Shown here: piece after piece, positions 1 through 7,182 of the stretch | Layout: each line of letters starts with the position of its first letter | How positions within the stretch are numbered: position 1 is the first letter of the stretch | Notes under the pieces: generated by a model | Databases searched by the model: none | What the model was told of the DNA's origin: nothing | The model's input: the letters and a program-made list of their open reading frames with translations, nothing else | Source: an uncultured Oscillospiraceae bacterium | Lineage (GTDB): Bacteria; Bacillota; Clostridia; Oscillospirales; Oscillospiraceae | Direction: 5' to 3' | Assembly: GCA_934597165.1 (NCBI GenBank) | Contig: CAKTQP010000042.1 | Location: forward strand, 1-17,702 | DNA length: 17,702 nt | Translations under genes and position numbers: made by a program

Positions 1-74
1 ATTGGTAGACTCGCTGGCTTCAGGTGCCAGTGCTCTTTACGGGCGTGCGGGTTCGACTCCCGCCTCGCGCACCA
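1..74 (+). tRNA. tRNA-Leu (anticodon CAG), 5' end cut by the window edge
   Basis: The anticodon stem CTGGC (14-18) pairs with GCCAG (26-30) around the seven-base loop TTCAGGT, giving anticodon CAG at 21-23, which reads the CUG leucine codon. A long variable arm typical of leucine tRNAs follows. The T arm is GCGGG-TTCGACT-CCCGC. The 3' acceptor strand CTCGCGC, discriminator A and an encoded CCA end at 74. The 5' acceptor strand (expected GCGCGAG) and the start of the D arm lie before base 1. Confidence 0.96.
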
Positions 75-78
75 ATCT

Positions 79-130
79 GATCCGAATCAGATTCTCTTAT
101 GAGAATGGGTTCGGATCATTTTGTTTTTTC
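79..130 (+). terminator. Intrinsic terminator of the tRNA-Leu transcript
   Basis: Outer stem GATCCGAA (79-86) pairs with TTCGGATC (110-117). A nested stem ATTCTC (91-96) pairs with GAGAAT (101-106). A T-rich tract runs to 130. It starts four bases after the CCA end. Confidence 0.88.
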
Positions 131-146
131 CAACATCCCAAAACCG

Positions 147-177
147 CAAAACAGGGGGGAGCACCATTGCTCCCCCC
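147..177 (-). terminator. Intrinsic terminator of the LysR-SDR chimera gene
   Basis: A perfect 10-bp G/C-rich stem (154-163 with 168-177) with a CCAT loop lies just past the stop codon of the minus-strand gene. Read on the minus strand it is followed by TGTTTTGCGGTTTTG. Confidence 0.88.
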
Positions 178-187
178 GCTTTCTCTG

Positions 188-1357
188 TCAGTCCTCCGTC
201 CCCGGTCTCAGCGGGCCATAGAAATAGCTGGCCGTAGCGCCGCCGTCCATCAGGAAGGTGGAACCGGTGATGAATCCGCCCTTGTCGCTCATGAGCAGCT
301 CCGCCACATTGGCCACCTCGTCCGCCGTGCCGGGACGCCCGGCGGGGCACTTGGCGAACATATTCTTGTAAAAATCACCCCGGGGGCCGTTAAACTCATC
401 CAGCGCCAGCGGCGTCACGATGATGCCAGGAGCGATGGCGTTGAGCCGTGCCCCACGCTTGCCCCACTCCACCGCCTGAGCCATGACCCGTTTCTCGTTG
501 CCGCGCTTGGACAGCTGATAGGCGTGAAGGGTGTCGTGGATGCGCTCCGGCTGCAAAAAATTTAGCCCCAACAGCTCCTCCGTGGAGGCAGTGGCCAGCA
601 GTTTGTCCTGTTGGGCGGTCAGCGCGGGCATCCGCCAGCCGGACTGACTGGAGATGGTGACCCCCACGCCCCCCGGCGCGATGACCTTGCCCACTTCCTC
701 CAGCAGCACTGCCGTGCCGTAGAGATCCACCTGCAAAATCCCTTCAATGGGCGCCTGACTGGGAGAGACCCCAGCGGTGTTCACCAACATTTTAATGGTG
801 CCGTGCTTCTGCCCCTCAGCGATGAGCGCCTGAATGGACGCCCGGTCGGACAGCTCGATGAAGCTGCCGCAGGTGGTCAGGATGCAGTTGACGTATTCGT
901 CGGAGAACGCCCGGCGCTGGTCGTTGAGGATCAGATCCACCTGTCCGGTGCGTAGCAGGTCGTACAGCTCCTCGTGATTCCCGTAGGCGATGGACACCGC
1001 CACATCCGGGTGCTGTTCGGAGAACTGCGCCAACGCCCGGTGGAACTGGCTGTCTGTGTAGCTGCGGAGGTACCCCACCCGGAGGGCAGCCTGTTCCCCG
1101 TGGGCGATCTTGGCGGCCTCGCTGCACATCCGCTCATAGTCTGCCGTCAGGAGCAGGCTCTTCCGATAGATGTATTCCCCCGCCGGTGTCAGCGTGAACG
1201 TGCGGTTCTTGCGCTCCAGGAGGGGGAAGCCCAAGTTTCGTTCCAGGGCTTGCACCTGTTGGGAGATGGCGGATTGGGAGATGTAGTTTTCCTCAGCCGC
1301 TGCGGAGAAGCTGTTGAGCCGGACAACGGACTGGAAGTAGTGGAGTTGTTTGAGCAT
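188..1357 (-). CDS. In-frame chimera: truncated LysR-type regulator joined to a truncated short-chain dehydrogenase (SDR)
   Basis: The start is the ATG at 1357, preceded by GAGGTG (1364-1369) and a promoter (1379-1407), giving 389 residues; an upstream in-frame ATG at 1447 lies beyond the promoter. Residues 1-60 are a LysR winged helix-turn-helix (SAAAEENYISQSAISQQVQ). Residues up to about 165 are the first part of a LysR effector-binding domain (LRVGYLRSYTDSQFHRAL, LNDQRRAFSDEYVN). From about residue 168 the sequence becomes an SDR: LVNTAGVSPSQ (NNAG-type motif), TISSQSGWR (catalytic Ser region), YQLSK (YxxxK pair at Y280/K284) and a C-terminal GSTFLMDGG. The SDR part lacks its first beta strand and GxxxGxG nucleotide-binding loop, and the LysR part lacks the second half of its effector domain. 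Neither half looks able to do its normal job alone. The gene is probably the scar of a deletion between neighbouring lysR and SDR genes, or possibly an assembly artefact. The DNA-binding half could still fold and bind. Confidence 0.87.
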   Translation of the reverse strand: MLKQLHYFQSVVRLNSFSAAAEENYISQSAISQQVQALERNLGFPLLERKNRTFTLTPAGEYIYRKSLLLTADYERMCSEAAKIAHGEQAALRVGYLRSYTDSQFHRALAQFSEQHPDVAVSIAYGNHEELYDLLRTGQVDLILNDQRRAFSDEYVNCILTTCGSFIELSDRASIQALIAEGQKHGTIKMLVNTAGVSPSQAPIEGILQVDLYGTAVLLEEVGKVIAPGGVGVTISSQSGWRMPALTAQQDKLLATASTEELLGLNFLQPERIHDTLHAYQLSKRGNEKRVMAQAVEWGKRGARLNAIAPGIIVTPLALDEFNGPRGDFYKNMFAKCPAGRPGTADEVANVAELLMSDKGGFITGSTFLMDGGATASYFYGPLRPGTED

Positions 1358-1378
1358 AGCGGACACCTCGTTTGTCCC

Positions 1379-1407
1379 ATTGTAACACATCGCGCCTTCC
1401 ATTTCCA
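1379..1407 (-). promoter_or_regulatory. Sigma-A promoter of the LysR-SDR chimera gene
   Basis: Read on the minus strand: -35 TGGAAA (1407-1402), 17-bp spacer, -10 TACAAT (1384-1379) with an upstream TG-T extension. The predicted transcript start near 1372 leaves a short leader of about 15 bases before the ATG at 1357, which fixes the choice of start. Confidence 0.72.
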
Positions 1408-1514
1408 CGCGGCTGCTTTCCCTTTTTGCGCAGAAATCCGATGGCATGGGCGGAAATCAACCGGAATCAGACCGCGCTCGCCCCATCATCCGTACTTTTG
1501 GACTGGCTCCTGCG

Positions 1515-1520
1515 TATAAT
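1515..1520 (+). promoter_or_regulatory. Perfect -10 box before the lysin gene
   Basis: TATAAT 26 bases upstream of the lysin start codon. No good -35 lies at 16-18 bp; TTGGAC at 1498-1503 is only 11 bp away. The promoter assignment is therefore only moderate. Confidence 0.5.
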
Positions 1521-1545
1521 GAAGGGTTAGAAGGGAGGCTGAACG

Positions 1546-2817
1546 ATGAAATCAAAGGGAATCGACGTGTCCGAGCATCAGGGACACATTGACTGGGCGA
1601 AGGTGGCCAAGGATGGGGTGCAGTTTGCCATTATCCGGGCTGGCTACGGCCGAGAGTTGCACCAAAAGGATGACTATTTTGAGCAGAACTACACTGCAGC
1701 CAAGAAAGCGGGCATCCAGGTGGGCGCTTACTGGTACAGCTACGCCGACAGCGTGAAGCGAGCGGAAGAGGAGGCCAAGACCTGCCTGAAAGTGCTGGAG
1801 GGGAAAAAATTTGACCTGCCCATCTTTTTCGACCAAGAGTATGAAAAATCCATCCTGGCCTTGAGCAACAAGACCCGGACGGACATTATCTTGAAGTTTT
1901 TGGAGATCATACAGGCCGCAGGACGCAAATGCGGCCTGTACAGCTCCACCGACTTCATCACCAACAAACTGCAAGCGTCTCGCCTGCGCCAATACCCCCT
2001 CTGGATCGCCGAGTACGGCTCCAAGCTGCACTACCCCGGCGCGGTCTGGGCGTGGCAGTACAGCAGCACCGGTCGGGTGGCCGGCATCCGCGGCAATGTG
2101 GACTGCAATCACGGGTATTTTGCGCAGCAGGAAATCACCAACGATGGCCTGCTCCGCAAAGGCGACGCCGGTGCGGCTATCAAGGTGCTCCAATACCGCC
2201 TCAACCTGGTGGGCAGTCAGCTGACGGTGGACGGCATCTGGGGCGTGCAGACGGACAGCGCTGTGCGTGGTTATCAGTACAAGGCTGGCCTGACGGTGGA
2301 CGGCATCGTGGGACCCAAGACCCAGGCAGCGCTCATTCGAGATGCCATTTTGGCGCAGGCGGCCGAGCTGGGGAAGTATCTGGTCAAGCACAAGTGGCAC
2401 TACCAGGATAAGACCTACCGTGCCAAGTCCACCTTTGACGCAACTCGGAAGCTGGAACACCCCGGCGCCACCTGCTCTCACTACGTCTCGTGGATTCTAC
2501 AAGATGTAGGGCTGTTGGCACCCGGAAAGCGCATCAGCCACGATGGCGGCAAGGTCACAGGCAAAGAACACCTCATCGACTGCCAGGTCATCGCCGTGGG
2601 CAAGAAGCCCTACGACCAGCTCACCGACCTGCGACCGGGCGACGTGTGCGTCTGGGACAGCAACCTGGCGGTGTACGCGGGTGGTGGCAAGTGGTACGAT
2701 GCGGGTGGGCCCTTCCAGGCCAACAGCAAGGACGGCCGCTACACCGACATCGGCCCCATCGCACCCTACTACGATCGCACCCAGCCGGTCTATCACCTGG
2801 TGCGGTGGAAGGGATAA
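1546..2817 (+). CDS. Three-domain phage-type lysin: GH25 muramidase, peptidoglycan-binding domain, cysteine-peptidase-like domain
   Basis: The protein has 423 residues; the start ATG follows AGGGAGG at 7 bp. Residues 1-195 are a GH25 lysozyme that cleaves the MurNAc-GlcNAc bond: GIDVSEHQG with D7, YWYSYA, the catalytic pair D96/E98 in FFDQEY, and VDCN near 185. Residues 200-265 are a PG_binding_1 type domain, with LRKGDAGAAIKVLQYRLN and two VDGI(W/V)G repeats. Residues 280-420 resemble NlpC/P60 or CHAP amidases: a likely nucleophile C310 in TCSHYVSWIL and an LRPGDVCVWDSNLAVYAGG block. In that block Asn373 sits where most relatives have the catalytic His, so this domain may be impaired. No signal peptide or transmembrane segment is visible, as in phage endolysins released through holins, but no holin or other phage gene is nearby. 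It could be a prophage relic or a domesticated lysin used in cell lysis or competition. Confidence 0.9.
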   Translation: MKSKGIDVSEHQGHIDWAKVAKDGVQFAIIRAGYGRELHQKDDYFEQNYTAAKKAGIQVGAYWYSYADSVKRAEEEAKTCLKVLEGKKFDLPIFFDQEYEKSILALSNKTRTDIILKFLEIIQAAGRKCGLYSSTDFITNKLQASRLRQYPLWIAEYGSKLHYPGAVWAWQYSSTGRVAGIRGNVDCNHGYFAQQEITNDGLLRKGDAGAAIKVLQYRLNLVGSQLTVDGIWGVQTDSAVRGYQYKAGLTVDGIVGPKTQAALIRDAILAQAAELGKYLVKHKWHYQDKTYRAKSTFDATRKLEHPGATCSHYVSWILQDVGLLAPGKRISHDGGKVTGKEHLIDCQVIAVGKKPYDQLTDLRPGDVCVWDSNLAVYAGGGKWYDAGGPFQANSKDGRYTDIGPIAPYYDRTQPVYHLVRWKG

Positions 2818-2831
2818 CAAATCGAAACGTA

Positions 2832-2866
2832 AGGCGCTGTGACGACAGGTCACAGCGCCTGTTTTT
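2832..2866 (+). terminator. Intrinsic terminator of the lysin gene
   Basis: A perfect 12-bp stem AGGCGCTGTGAC (2832-2843) with GTCACAGCGCCT (2849-2860), loop GACAG, followed by GTTTTT. It also overlaps the region just past the stop of the convergent SWIM gene, whose own downstream T-tract on the minus strand is weak. Confidence 0.9.
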
Positions 2867-3686
2867 ATGCCAATGTAAAGATGCCGCTGGCACGTCCGTC
2901 GATGGCGAAGGAGAAGAAGGCGGACTTGCTGATGGCGGCAAAGTACCCGGACTGGGCGTAGGCGTCGGCATAGTGCCGGTCGATGTGCTTCAAGGTGTCC
3001 CGGAGCTGGAGGAGCACGGCCACCTGATGCTTGCAGGGGTAGGTGCAGTAGCAGTCGCAGACCAGTCGGCTGATGTGGCCGCCCTGGTACTGGAACTCCA
3101 CCTCGTATGCCTCAGAACCCTCCACGATAGCCCGTCCATGGGTGCCGTCCAGGCAGAGGTAGCACACCTTGTCCTGGAAATAGTAGTCCCGCCCCCGCTC
3201 CATGATGTCGCTGCTGGCACCCAGCTGGGACAGCTCGGTGAGGGGGAAGGCGTCGTCGTTGTAGTGGGCGCACCACTCCTCCTCCGGGTCGGCGGCAGGT
3301 GCTTTGAACCAGGCAAGCGCCTGGTCGTAGGGGAGGGCGTGGGGGTCGAAGGTGACAAAGTGGGAGCCGGCGAAGGCGAACTGACCGGTCACGTGAGGGT
3401 CGGCCACCTGGAGGACTCGCTTGTACTCCGAGCGCTTGATCTTGAAGTTATAGGACACGTCCACCACCCGTCCCCGCAGCCCCGCCAGCTTGCCTTCCAC
3501 GTAGACTACATCGCCTCGGTGCAGGTCGAAGGCGTCATTATAATAGGAATAGGCGCGGTCCCGGGCGGGGAAGTGGACCCGCACCAGAGAGGGAACGGGG
3601 GTCACGGGCTTAGGGTCTGGCGTTGGGGTGGGGGTGTGGTCAGGGTTGCGTTTGGCGGCAGCGTGAAAGCCAATGGGGAATTTCAT
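2865..3686 (-). CDS. SWIM zinc-finger protein of unknown role
   Basis: The protein has 273 residues; the ATG at 3686-3684 follows GGAGG at 7 bp. The clearest motif is a SWIM zinc finger near the C-terminus, C210-x-C212-x5-C218-x-H220 (VCDCYCTYPCKHQVAVL). SWIM fingers bind zinc and are found in DNA-binding and protein-interaction proteins. A Pro/Thr-rich low-complexity linker lies at residues 16-32. Residues 35-95 (ARDRAYSYYNDAF..RGDVVYVEG..GLRGRVVDVS) look like a small beta-barrel, faintly similar to PSP1-type domains. There is no signal peptide or membrane segment, so it is likely cytoplasmic. It usually takes a partner such as an SNF2 helicase to suggest a function for a SWIM protein; none is present here. 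It is divergent from the vWA gene, with an inverted repeat between them. The SWIM call is firm; the biological function is unknown. Confidence 0.85.
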   Translation of the reverse strand: MKFPIGFHAAAKRNPDHTPTPTPDPKPVTPVPSLVRVHFPARDRAYSYYNDAFDLHRGDVVYVEGKLAGLRGRVVDVSYNFKIKRSEYKRVLQVADPHVTGQFAFAGSHFVTFDPHALPYDQALAWFKAPAADPEEEWCAHYNDDAFPLTELSQLGASSDIMERGRDYYFQDKVCYLCLDGTHGRAIVEGSEAYEVEFQYQGGHISRLVCDCYCTYPCKHQVAVLLQLRDTLKHIDRHYADAYAQSGYFAAISKSAFFSFAIDGRASGIFTLA

Positions 3687-3729
3687 CTTCGGTTCCTCCT
3701 ATTTTCTCTGATCTCTGGGTTACAAGGAC

Positions 3730-3738
3730 ATTTTAGCA
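3730..3738 (-). promoter_or_regulatory. Extended -10 promoter of the SWIM gene
   Basis: Minus-strand TGCTAAAAT (TG-n plus TAAAAT, 3738-3730), 44 bp upstream of the start codon. No convincing -35 is seen; the -35 region lies inside the nearby inverted repeat. Confidence 0.5.
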
Positions 3739-3745
3739 GGAACGC

Positions 3746-3769
3746 TGTCCCAAAAACCGGTCTGGGACA
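3746..3769. repeat. Inverted repeat TGTCCCA-N10-TGGGACA between the divergent SWIM and vWA genes
   Basis: A perfect 7-bp inverted repeat (3746-3752 and 3763-3769) in the 146-bp gap between two divergently transcribed genes. No T-tract follows on either strand, so a terminator is unlikely. One arm falls in the -35 region of the SWIM promoter. It could be an operator for a dimeric repressor; this is inference only. Confidence 0.45.
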
Positions 3770-3832
3770 CGCTTCGACCGGGTTCGGCATAAGGTGGAGA
3801 GAGCCCAACGGCTCAGAAAGGACTTGATACCC

Positions 3833-5215
3833 ATGAGCATCACCTATGCCAACAAGACCGTCAGCACCGACCGCATCGGCTGCGACGGCACCTTCTCCAT
3901 TACCCTGGCTCTGACCGCTCAGCCGGAGCTCATCGACAATCCCACCGATATGGTGTTGATCCTAGACCGCTCCCGCAGCATGACCGGCACCCCCCTGGAC
4001 AGCTTGAAGGAGGGGGCGAACACCTTCATCGACCTGATCGCCCAGACCACCGGCGGCACCGCCACCGGTCAGATCGGCGGCGGCAGCCGCATCGGCGTGG
4101 TCAGCTTCGCCAGCACCGCCACCCAGGACACCCAGCTCATCACCTCGGTGGCCGACCTGAAGACCGCTGTCAACGGCCTCCAGGCAGGTGGCTCCACCAA
4201 CCACGCCGACGCCTTCACCAAGGCGCTGGCCATGTTCCCGGCGGGGGACACCAACGCCAAGGTGATGATCCTGTTCACTGACGGCAAGACCACCATCGGC
4301 GGCGACCCCGACCCCATCGCCCAGGCAGCCAAGGATCAAGGCGTGACCATCTACGCCATCGGCCTGGACGGGGACGGTGGGCTGGATCAGGCCGCCCTGG
4401 CTCGGTGGGTCTCCACCCCGGTCAGCGATCACCTGGCCATCACCCCGGACGAGGCGGAGTTGGTGGAGCTGTTCGAGGATCTGGCGCGCACCATCGCCCA
4501 GCCCGGCGCCACCGACATCGTGGTCACCGACACCGTCATCGACTGCTTCCGCATCACCGGCTTTGACACCCCCACCCACGGCACGGCGGAAGTTTTGACG
4601 GACACCGCCATCCGCTGGGAGATCGCCGAGCTGGCGGCCACGGAACCGGAAAACGCCGCCCTGACCTTCCACCTGGAGCGGGTGGGGGACTGCGTGGGTG
4701 CGGTCGAGGTCAACGAGAGCGCCGCCTATCAGGACGCCCAGGGGCACGAGGTGGAGTTCCCCACGCCCAGCCTCTTTGTGACCTGTGACCAGGACATCGT
4801 CATCCCGGAACCCTGTCCGGAACCGGTGGAGGTCACCATCACCGGCTGCCAGGACAGCATCGTGGTGGACGCCGGAGCGGTGGAATTGTCCTCCCTGGGG
4901 CGGATGCTGACCCTGAACCTGACCCTTCAGAACGTCTGCCCCCTCCGCCGGGTGGCCATGGCGGTCATCTTGACCGAGCTGGATGCCTTTGACCGGGAGT
5001 ATCAGCGCGGAGTGAAGACCATGCTCATCCCCGCCCACGCTGGCACCGGCTGCGCCGACGTGCGGGTGGAGTGCATCCACTTCGTCCTGCCGGAGACGCT
5101 GGACGTGACCAGCGGCGACCCCACCAGCCTGTGCAGCGAGCGGCGGTTCCAGGTGCGGGTCATCGCCCACTATGTGGACAGTAGTTTCACCTGTTGCGAA
5201 ACTTTGGATGTTTAA
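3833..5215 (+). CDS. von Willebrand factor A (vWA) domain protein, no signal peptide, Cys-rich C-terminal half
   Basis: The protein has 460 residues from ATG 3833, which has AGAAAGGA 10 bp upstream; a GTG at 3794 in the same frame has no ribosome site. Residues 38-220 are a vWA domain with a complete metal-ion-dependent adhesion site: D45-R-S47-R-S49 (LDRSRSM), T122 (GGSTNHADA) and D150 (LFTDGKT). Such domains bind protein ligands through a divalent metal. Residues 225-320 look like a beta-sandwich. Residues 330-460 form a second Cys-rich unit (TITGCQDSIVV, LQNVCPLRR, GTGCADVRVECIHF, SLCSERRFQVRV, SFTCCETL). The start lacks a hydrophobic leader, and there is no transmembrane helix or sorting motif, which is odd for a vWA protein with many cysteines. 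A cytoplasmic or sporulation/coat-type location would fit, but nothing in the window proves it. No terminator is visible between this gene and ftsH. Confidence 0.85.
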   Translation: MSITYANKTVSTDRIGCDGTFSITLALTAQPELIDNPTDMVLILDRSRSMTGTPLDSLKEGANTFIDLIAQTTGGTATGQIGGGSRIGVVSFASTATQDTQLITSVADLKTAVNGLQAGGSTNHADAFTKALAMFPAGDTNAKVMILFTDGKTTIGGDPDPIAQAAKDQGVTIYAIGLDGDGGLDQAALARWVSTPVSDHLAITPDEAELVELFEDLARTIAQPGATDIVVTDTVIDCFRITGFDTPTHGTAEVLTDTAIRWEIAELAATEPENAALTFHLERVGDCVGAVEVNESAAYQDAQGHEVEFPTPSLFVTCDQDIVIPEPCPEPVEVTITGCQDSIVVDAGAVELSSLGRMLTLNLTLQNVCPLRRVAMAVILTELDAFDREYQRGVKTMLIPAHAGTGCADVRVECIHFVLPETLDVTSGDPTSLCSERRFQVRVIAHYVDSSFTCCETLDV

Positions 5216-5245
5216 CATTTTCGTCATGTGTTTGTTCTAAAAGTG

Positions 5246-5254
5246 TGCTATAGT
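5246..5254 (+). promoter_or_regulatory. Extended -10 promoter of ftsH
   Basis: TGC-TATAGT at 5246-5254 within GTGTGCTATAGT; the predicted start is near 5261, with a leader of about 50 bases before the GTG. The -35 region is weak. The same GTGTGCTAyAGT string occurs before the lipoprotein gene (16377-16387). Confidence 0.55.
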
Positions 5255-5311
5255 TGGGATAATCTAATGTTATGTTCCCATCGCGGAACCATCCCAGAGA
5301 GGTGAATCCCT

Positions 5312-7132
5312 GTGAATGAAGTGAAAAAACCCAAGAAACCGTTGATCTACTACTATGGCATCGTCTTGGTGGCGCTGCTGCTGTTCAACTTCCTGGCACT
5401 GCCCTGGCTGAGCCAGCGGCAGGTGAAGGAAGTGGATTATGGCACCTTTATGACCATGACCGAGGAGAAACAGATCGGCAAGGTGGAGGTGCAGGACAAT
5501 CAGATCCTGTTCACCGACAAGGACGAGAAGCAGATCTACAAGACCGGCCTCATGACCGACCCGGAGCTGGTCAACCGACTCAAGGCGTCGGGGGCGGAGT
5601 TCTCCAGTGAGATCCAGGAGCAGATGTCCCCCGTCCTGTCCTTCCTGCTGAGCTGGTTGGTGCCCATCCTATTCTTTGTGGGCATTGGGCAGCTGATGAG
5701 CAAGCGGATGATGAGCAAGTTCAACGGCCCCAATTCCATGATGTTCGGCGGCAAGAACTCCAGCGCCAAGGTGTATGTGAAATCCGCCGACGGCATCAAA
5801 TTTGCCGACGTGGCCGGGGAGGACGAGGCCAAGGAGAACCTGGCGGAGATCGTGGACTACCTCCACGACCCCAGCAAATACAAGCACATCGGCGCCCATA
5901 TGCCCAAGGGCGTCCTGCTGGTAGGCCCTCCGGGCACCGGCAAGACCATGCTGGCCAAGGCGGTGGCAGGCGAGTCCAACGTGCCCTTCTTCTCCATGTC
6001 CGGCTCGGAGTTTGTGGAGATGTTCGTGGGCATGGGCGCGTCCAAGGTCCGTGACCTGTTCTCCCAGGCCAAGGAGAAAGCCCCCTGCATCGTGTTCATC
6101 GACGAGATCGACGCCATCGGCAAGAAGCGCGACGGCCAGCTGGGCGGCAACGACGAGCGGGAGCAGACCCTGAACCAGCTGCTGACCGAGATGGACGGCT
6201 TTGAGGACAACACCGGCGTCATCATCCTGGCCGCCACCAACCGTCCCGAGTCCCTGGACCCGGCACTGACCCGTCCGGGGCGCTTCGACCGGCGGGTTCC
6301 GGTGGAGCTGCCGGATCTGCAGGGGCGTGAGGCCATTTTGAAGGTACACGCCAAGAAGGTCAAGCTGGCTGACGACGTGGACTTCCAGAAGATCGCCCGC
6401 ATGGCCTCCGGCGCCAGCGGCGCGGAGCTTGCCAACATCGTCAACGAGGCCGCCCTCCGGGCTGTCCGGGACGGTCGGCAGTGCGCCACCCAGTCCGACC
6501 TGGAGGAGAGCATCGAGGTGGTCATTGCCGGCTACCAGAAGAAGAACGCCATTTTGACCGACCAGGAGAAGTGGACGGTGGCCTATCACGAGATCGGTCA
6601 CGCCCTGGTGGCCGCCAAGCAGAGCCACTCCGCCCCGGTGCAGAAGATCACCATCATCCCCCGCACCTCCGGCGCCCTGGGCTACACCATGCAGGTGGAG
6701 GAGGGGAACCACTACCTGATGACCAAGGAGGAGATCGAGAACAAAATCGCCACCCTCACCGGCGGTCGGGCAGCAGAGGAGGTCATGTTCGGCACCATCT
6801 CCACTGGCGCCTCCAACGACATCGAGCAGGCCACCAAGCTGGCCCGCGCCATGGTTACCCGCTACGGCATGAGCAAGGACTTCGACATGGTGGCTCTGGA
6901 GACCATCAACAACCAGTACCTGGGCGGCGACGCCTCCCTGGCCTGCTCCGCAGAGACCCAGGCGGAGATCGACCGGCAGGTGGTGTCCCTGGTGAAGAAC
7001 GAGCACCAGAAGGCCATCCGCATCCTGATGGACAATCGGGAGAAGCTGGACGAACTGGCACGCTACCTGTACCAGAAGGAGACCATCACCGGCGAAGAAT
7101 TCATGCAGATTTTGGAGCCGTCCACAAAATAA
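5312..7132 (+). CDS. ftsH: ATP-dependent membrane zinc metalloprotease FtsH
   Basis: The protein has 606 residues, within the usual FtsH range. The GTG start follows AGAGGTG at 8 bp. FtsH degrades misfolded membrane proteins and short-lived regulators at the cytoplasmic membrane as a hexamer. Two transmembrane helices (about 11-33 and 109-128) flank a short extracytoplasmic domain. The AAA+ module has Walker A GPPGTGKT (205-212), the pore loop FVG (238-240), Walker B VFIDE (261-265) and the second region of homology ATNRPESLDPALTRPGRFDRR (308-328) with the arginine fingers. The protease part has the zinc motif HEIGH (426-430; most family members have HEAGH) and a third ligand D503 in GASNDIEQAT. 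It is a single-gene unit with its own promoter and terminator. All catalytic residues are present, so it should be active. Confidence 0.97.
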   Translation: MNEVKKPKKPLIYYYGIVLVALLLFNFLALPWLSQRQVKEVDYGTFMTMTEEKQIGKVEVQDNQILFTDKDEKQIYKTGLMTDPELVNRLKASGAEFSSEIQEQMSPVLSFLLSWLVPILFFVGIGQLMSKRMMSKFNGPNSMMFGGKNSSAKVYVKSADGIKFADVAGEDEAKENLAEIVDYLHDPSKYKHIGAHMPKGVLLVGPPGTGKTMLAKAVAGESNVPFFSMSGSEFVEMFVGMGASKVRDLFSQAKEKAPCIVFIDEIDAIGKKRDGQLGGNDEREQTLNQLLTEMDGFEDNTGVIILAATNRPESLDPALTRPGRFDRRVPVELPDLQGREAILKVHAKKVKLADDVDFQKIARMASGASGAELANIVNEAALRAVRDGRQCATQSDLEESIEVVIAGYQKKNAILTDQEKWTVAYHEIGHALVAAKQSHSAPVQKITIIPRTSGALGYTMQVEEGNHYLMTKEEIENKIATLTGGRAAEEVMFGTISTGASNDIEQATKLARAMVTRYGMSKDFDMVALETINNQYLGGDASLACSAETQAEIDRQVVSLVKNEHQKAIRILMDNREKLDELARYLYQKETITGEEFMQILEPSTK

Positions 7133-7141
7133 ACCAAACAA

Positions 7142-7177
7142 AACCGCACGCAGTGGATTCGCTGCGTGCGGTTTTTT
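7142..7177. terminator. Bidirectional terminator between ftsH and the VanY-like gene
   Basis: A 10-bp stem CCGCACGCAG (7144-7153) with CTGCGTGCGG (7162-7171), extended by AA/TT. TTTTTT follows on the plus strand and TTTTGTTTGGTTT on the minus strand. It serves both convergent genes. Confidence 0.92.
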
Positions 7178-7182
7178 CTGTC

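Noticed and set aside
1358..1447. N-terminal extension of the LysR chimera to the ATG at 1447
   Set aside because: The promoter and ribosome site both lie inside this stretch, and the LysR family starts at MLKQLHYFQ.
1546..2817. Prophage, suggested by the lysin
   Set aside because: No other phage gene, integrase or attachment site is seen in the window; the flanking genes are ordinary chromosomal ones. The tRNA at 1-74 shows no duplicated 3' end downstream.
5211..5219. TTTAACATT at the end of the vWA gene as a Pho box for ftsH
   Set aside because: Single copy, no second unit at 11 bp, and it includes the stop codon; probably chance.
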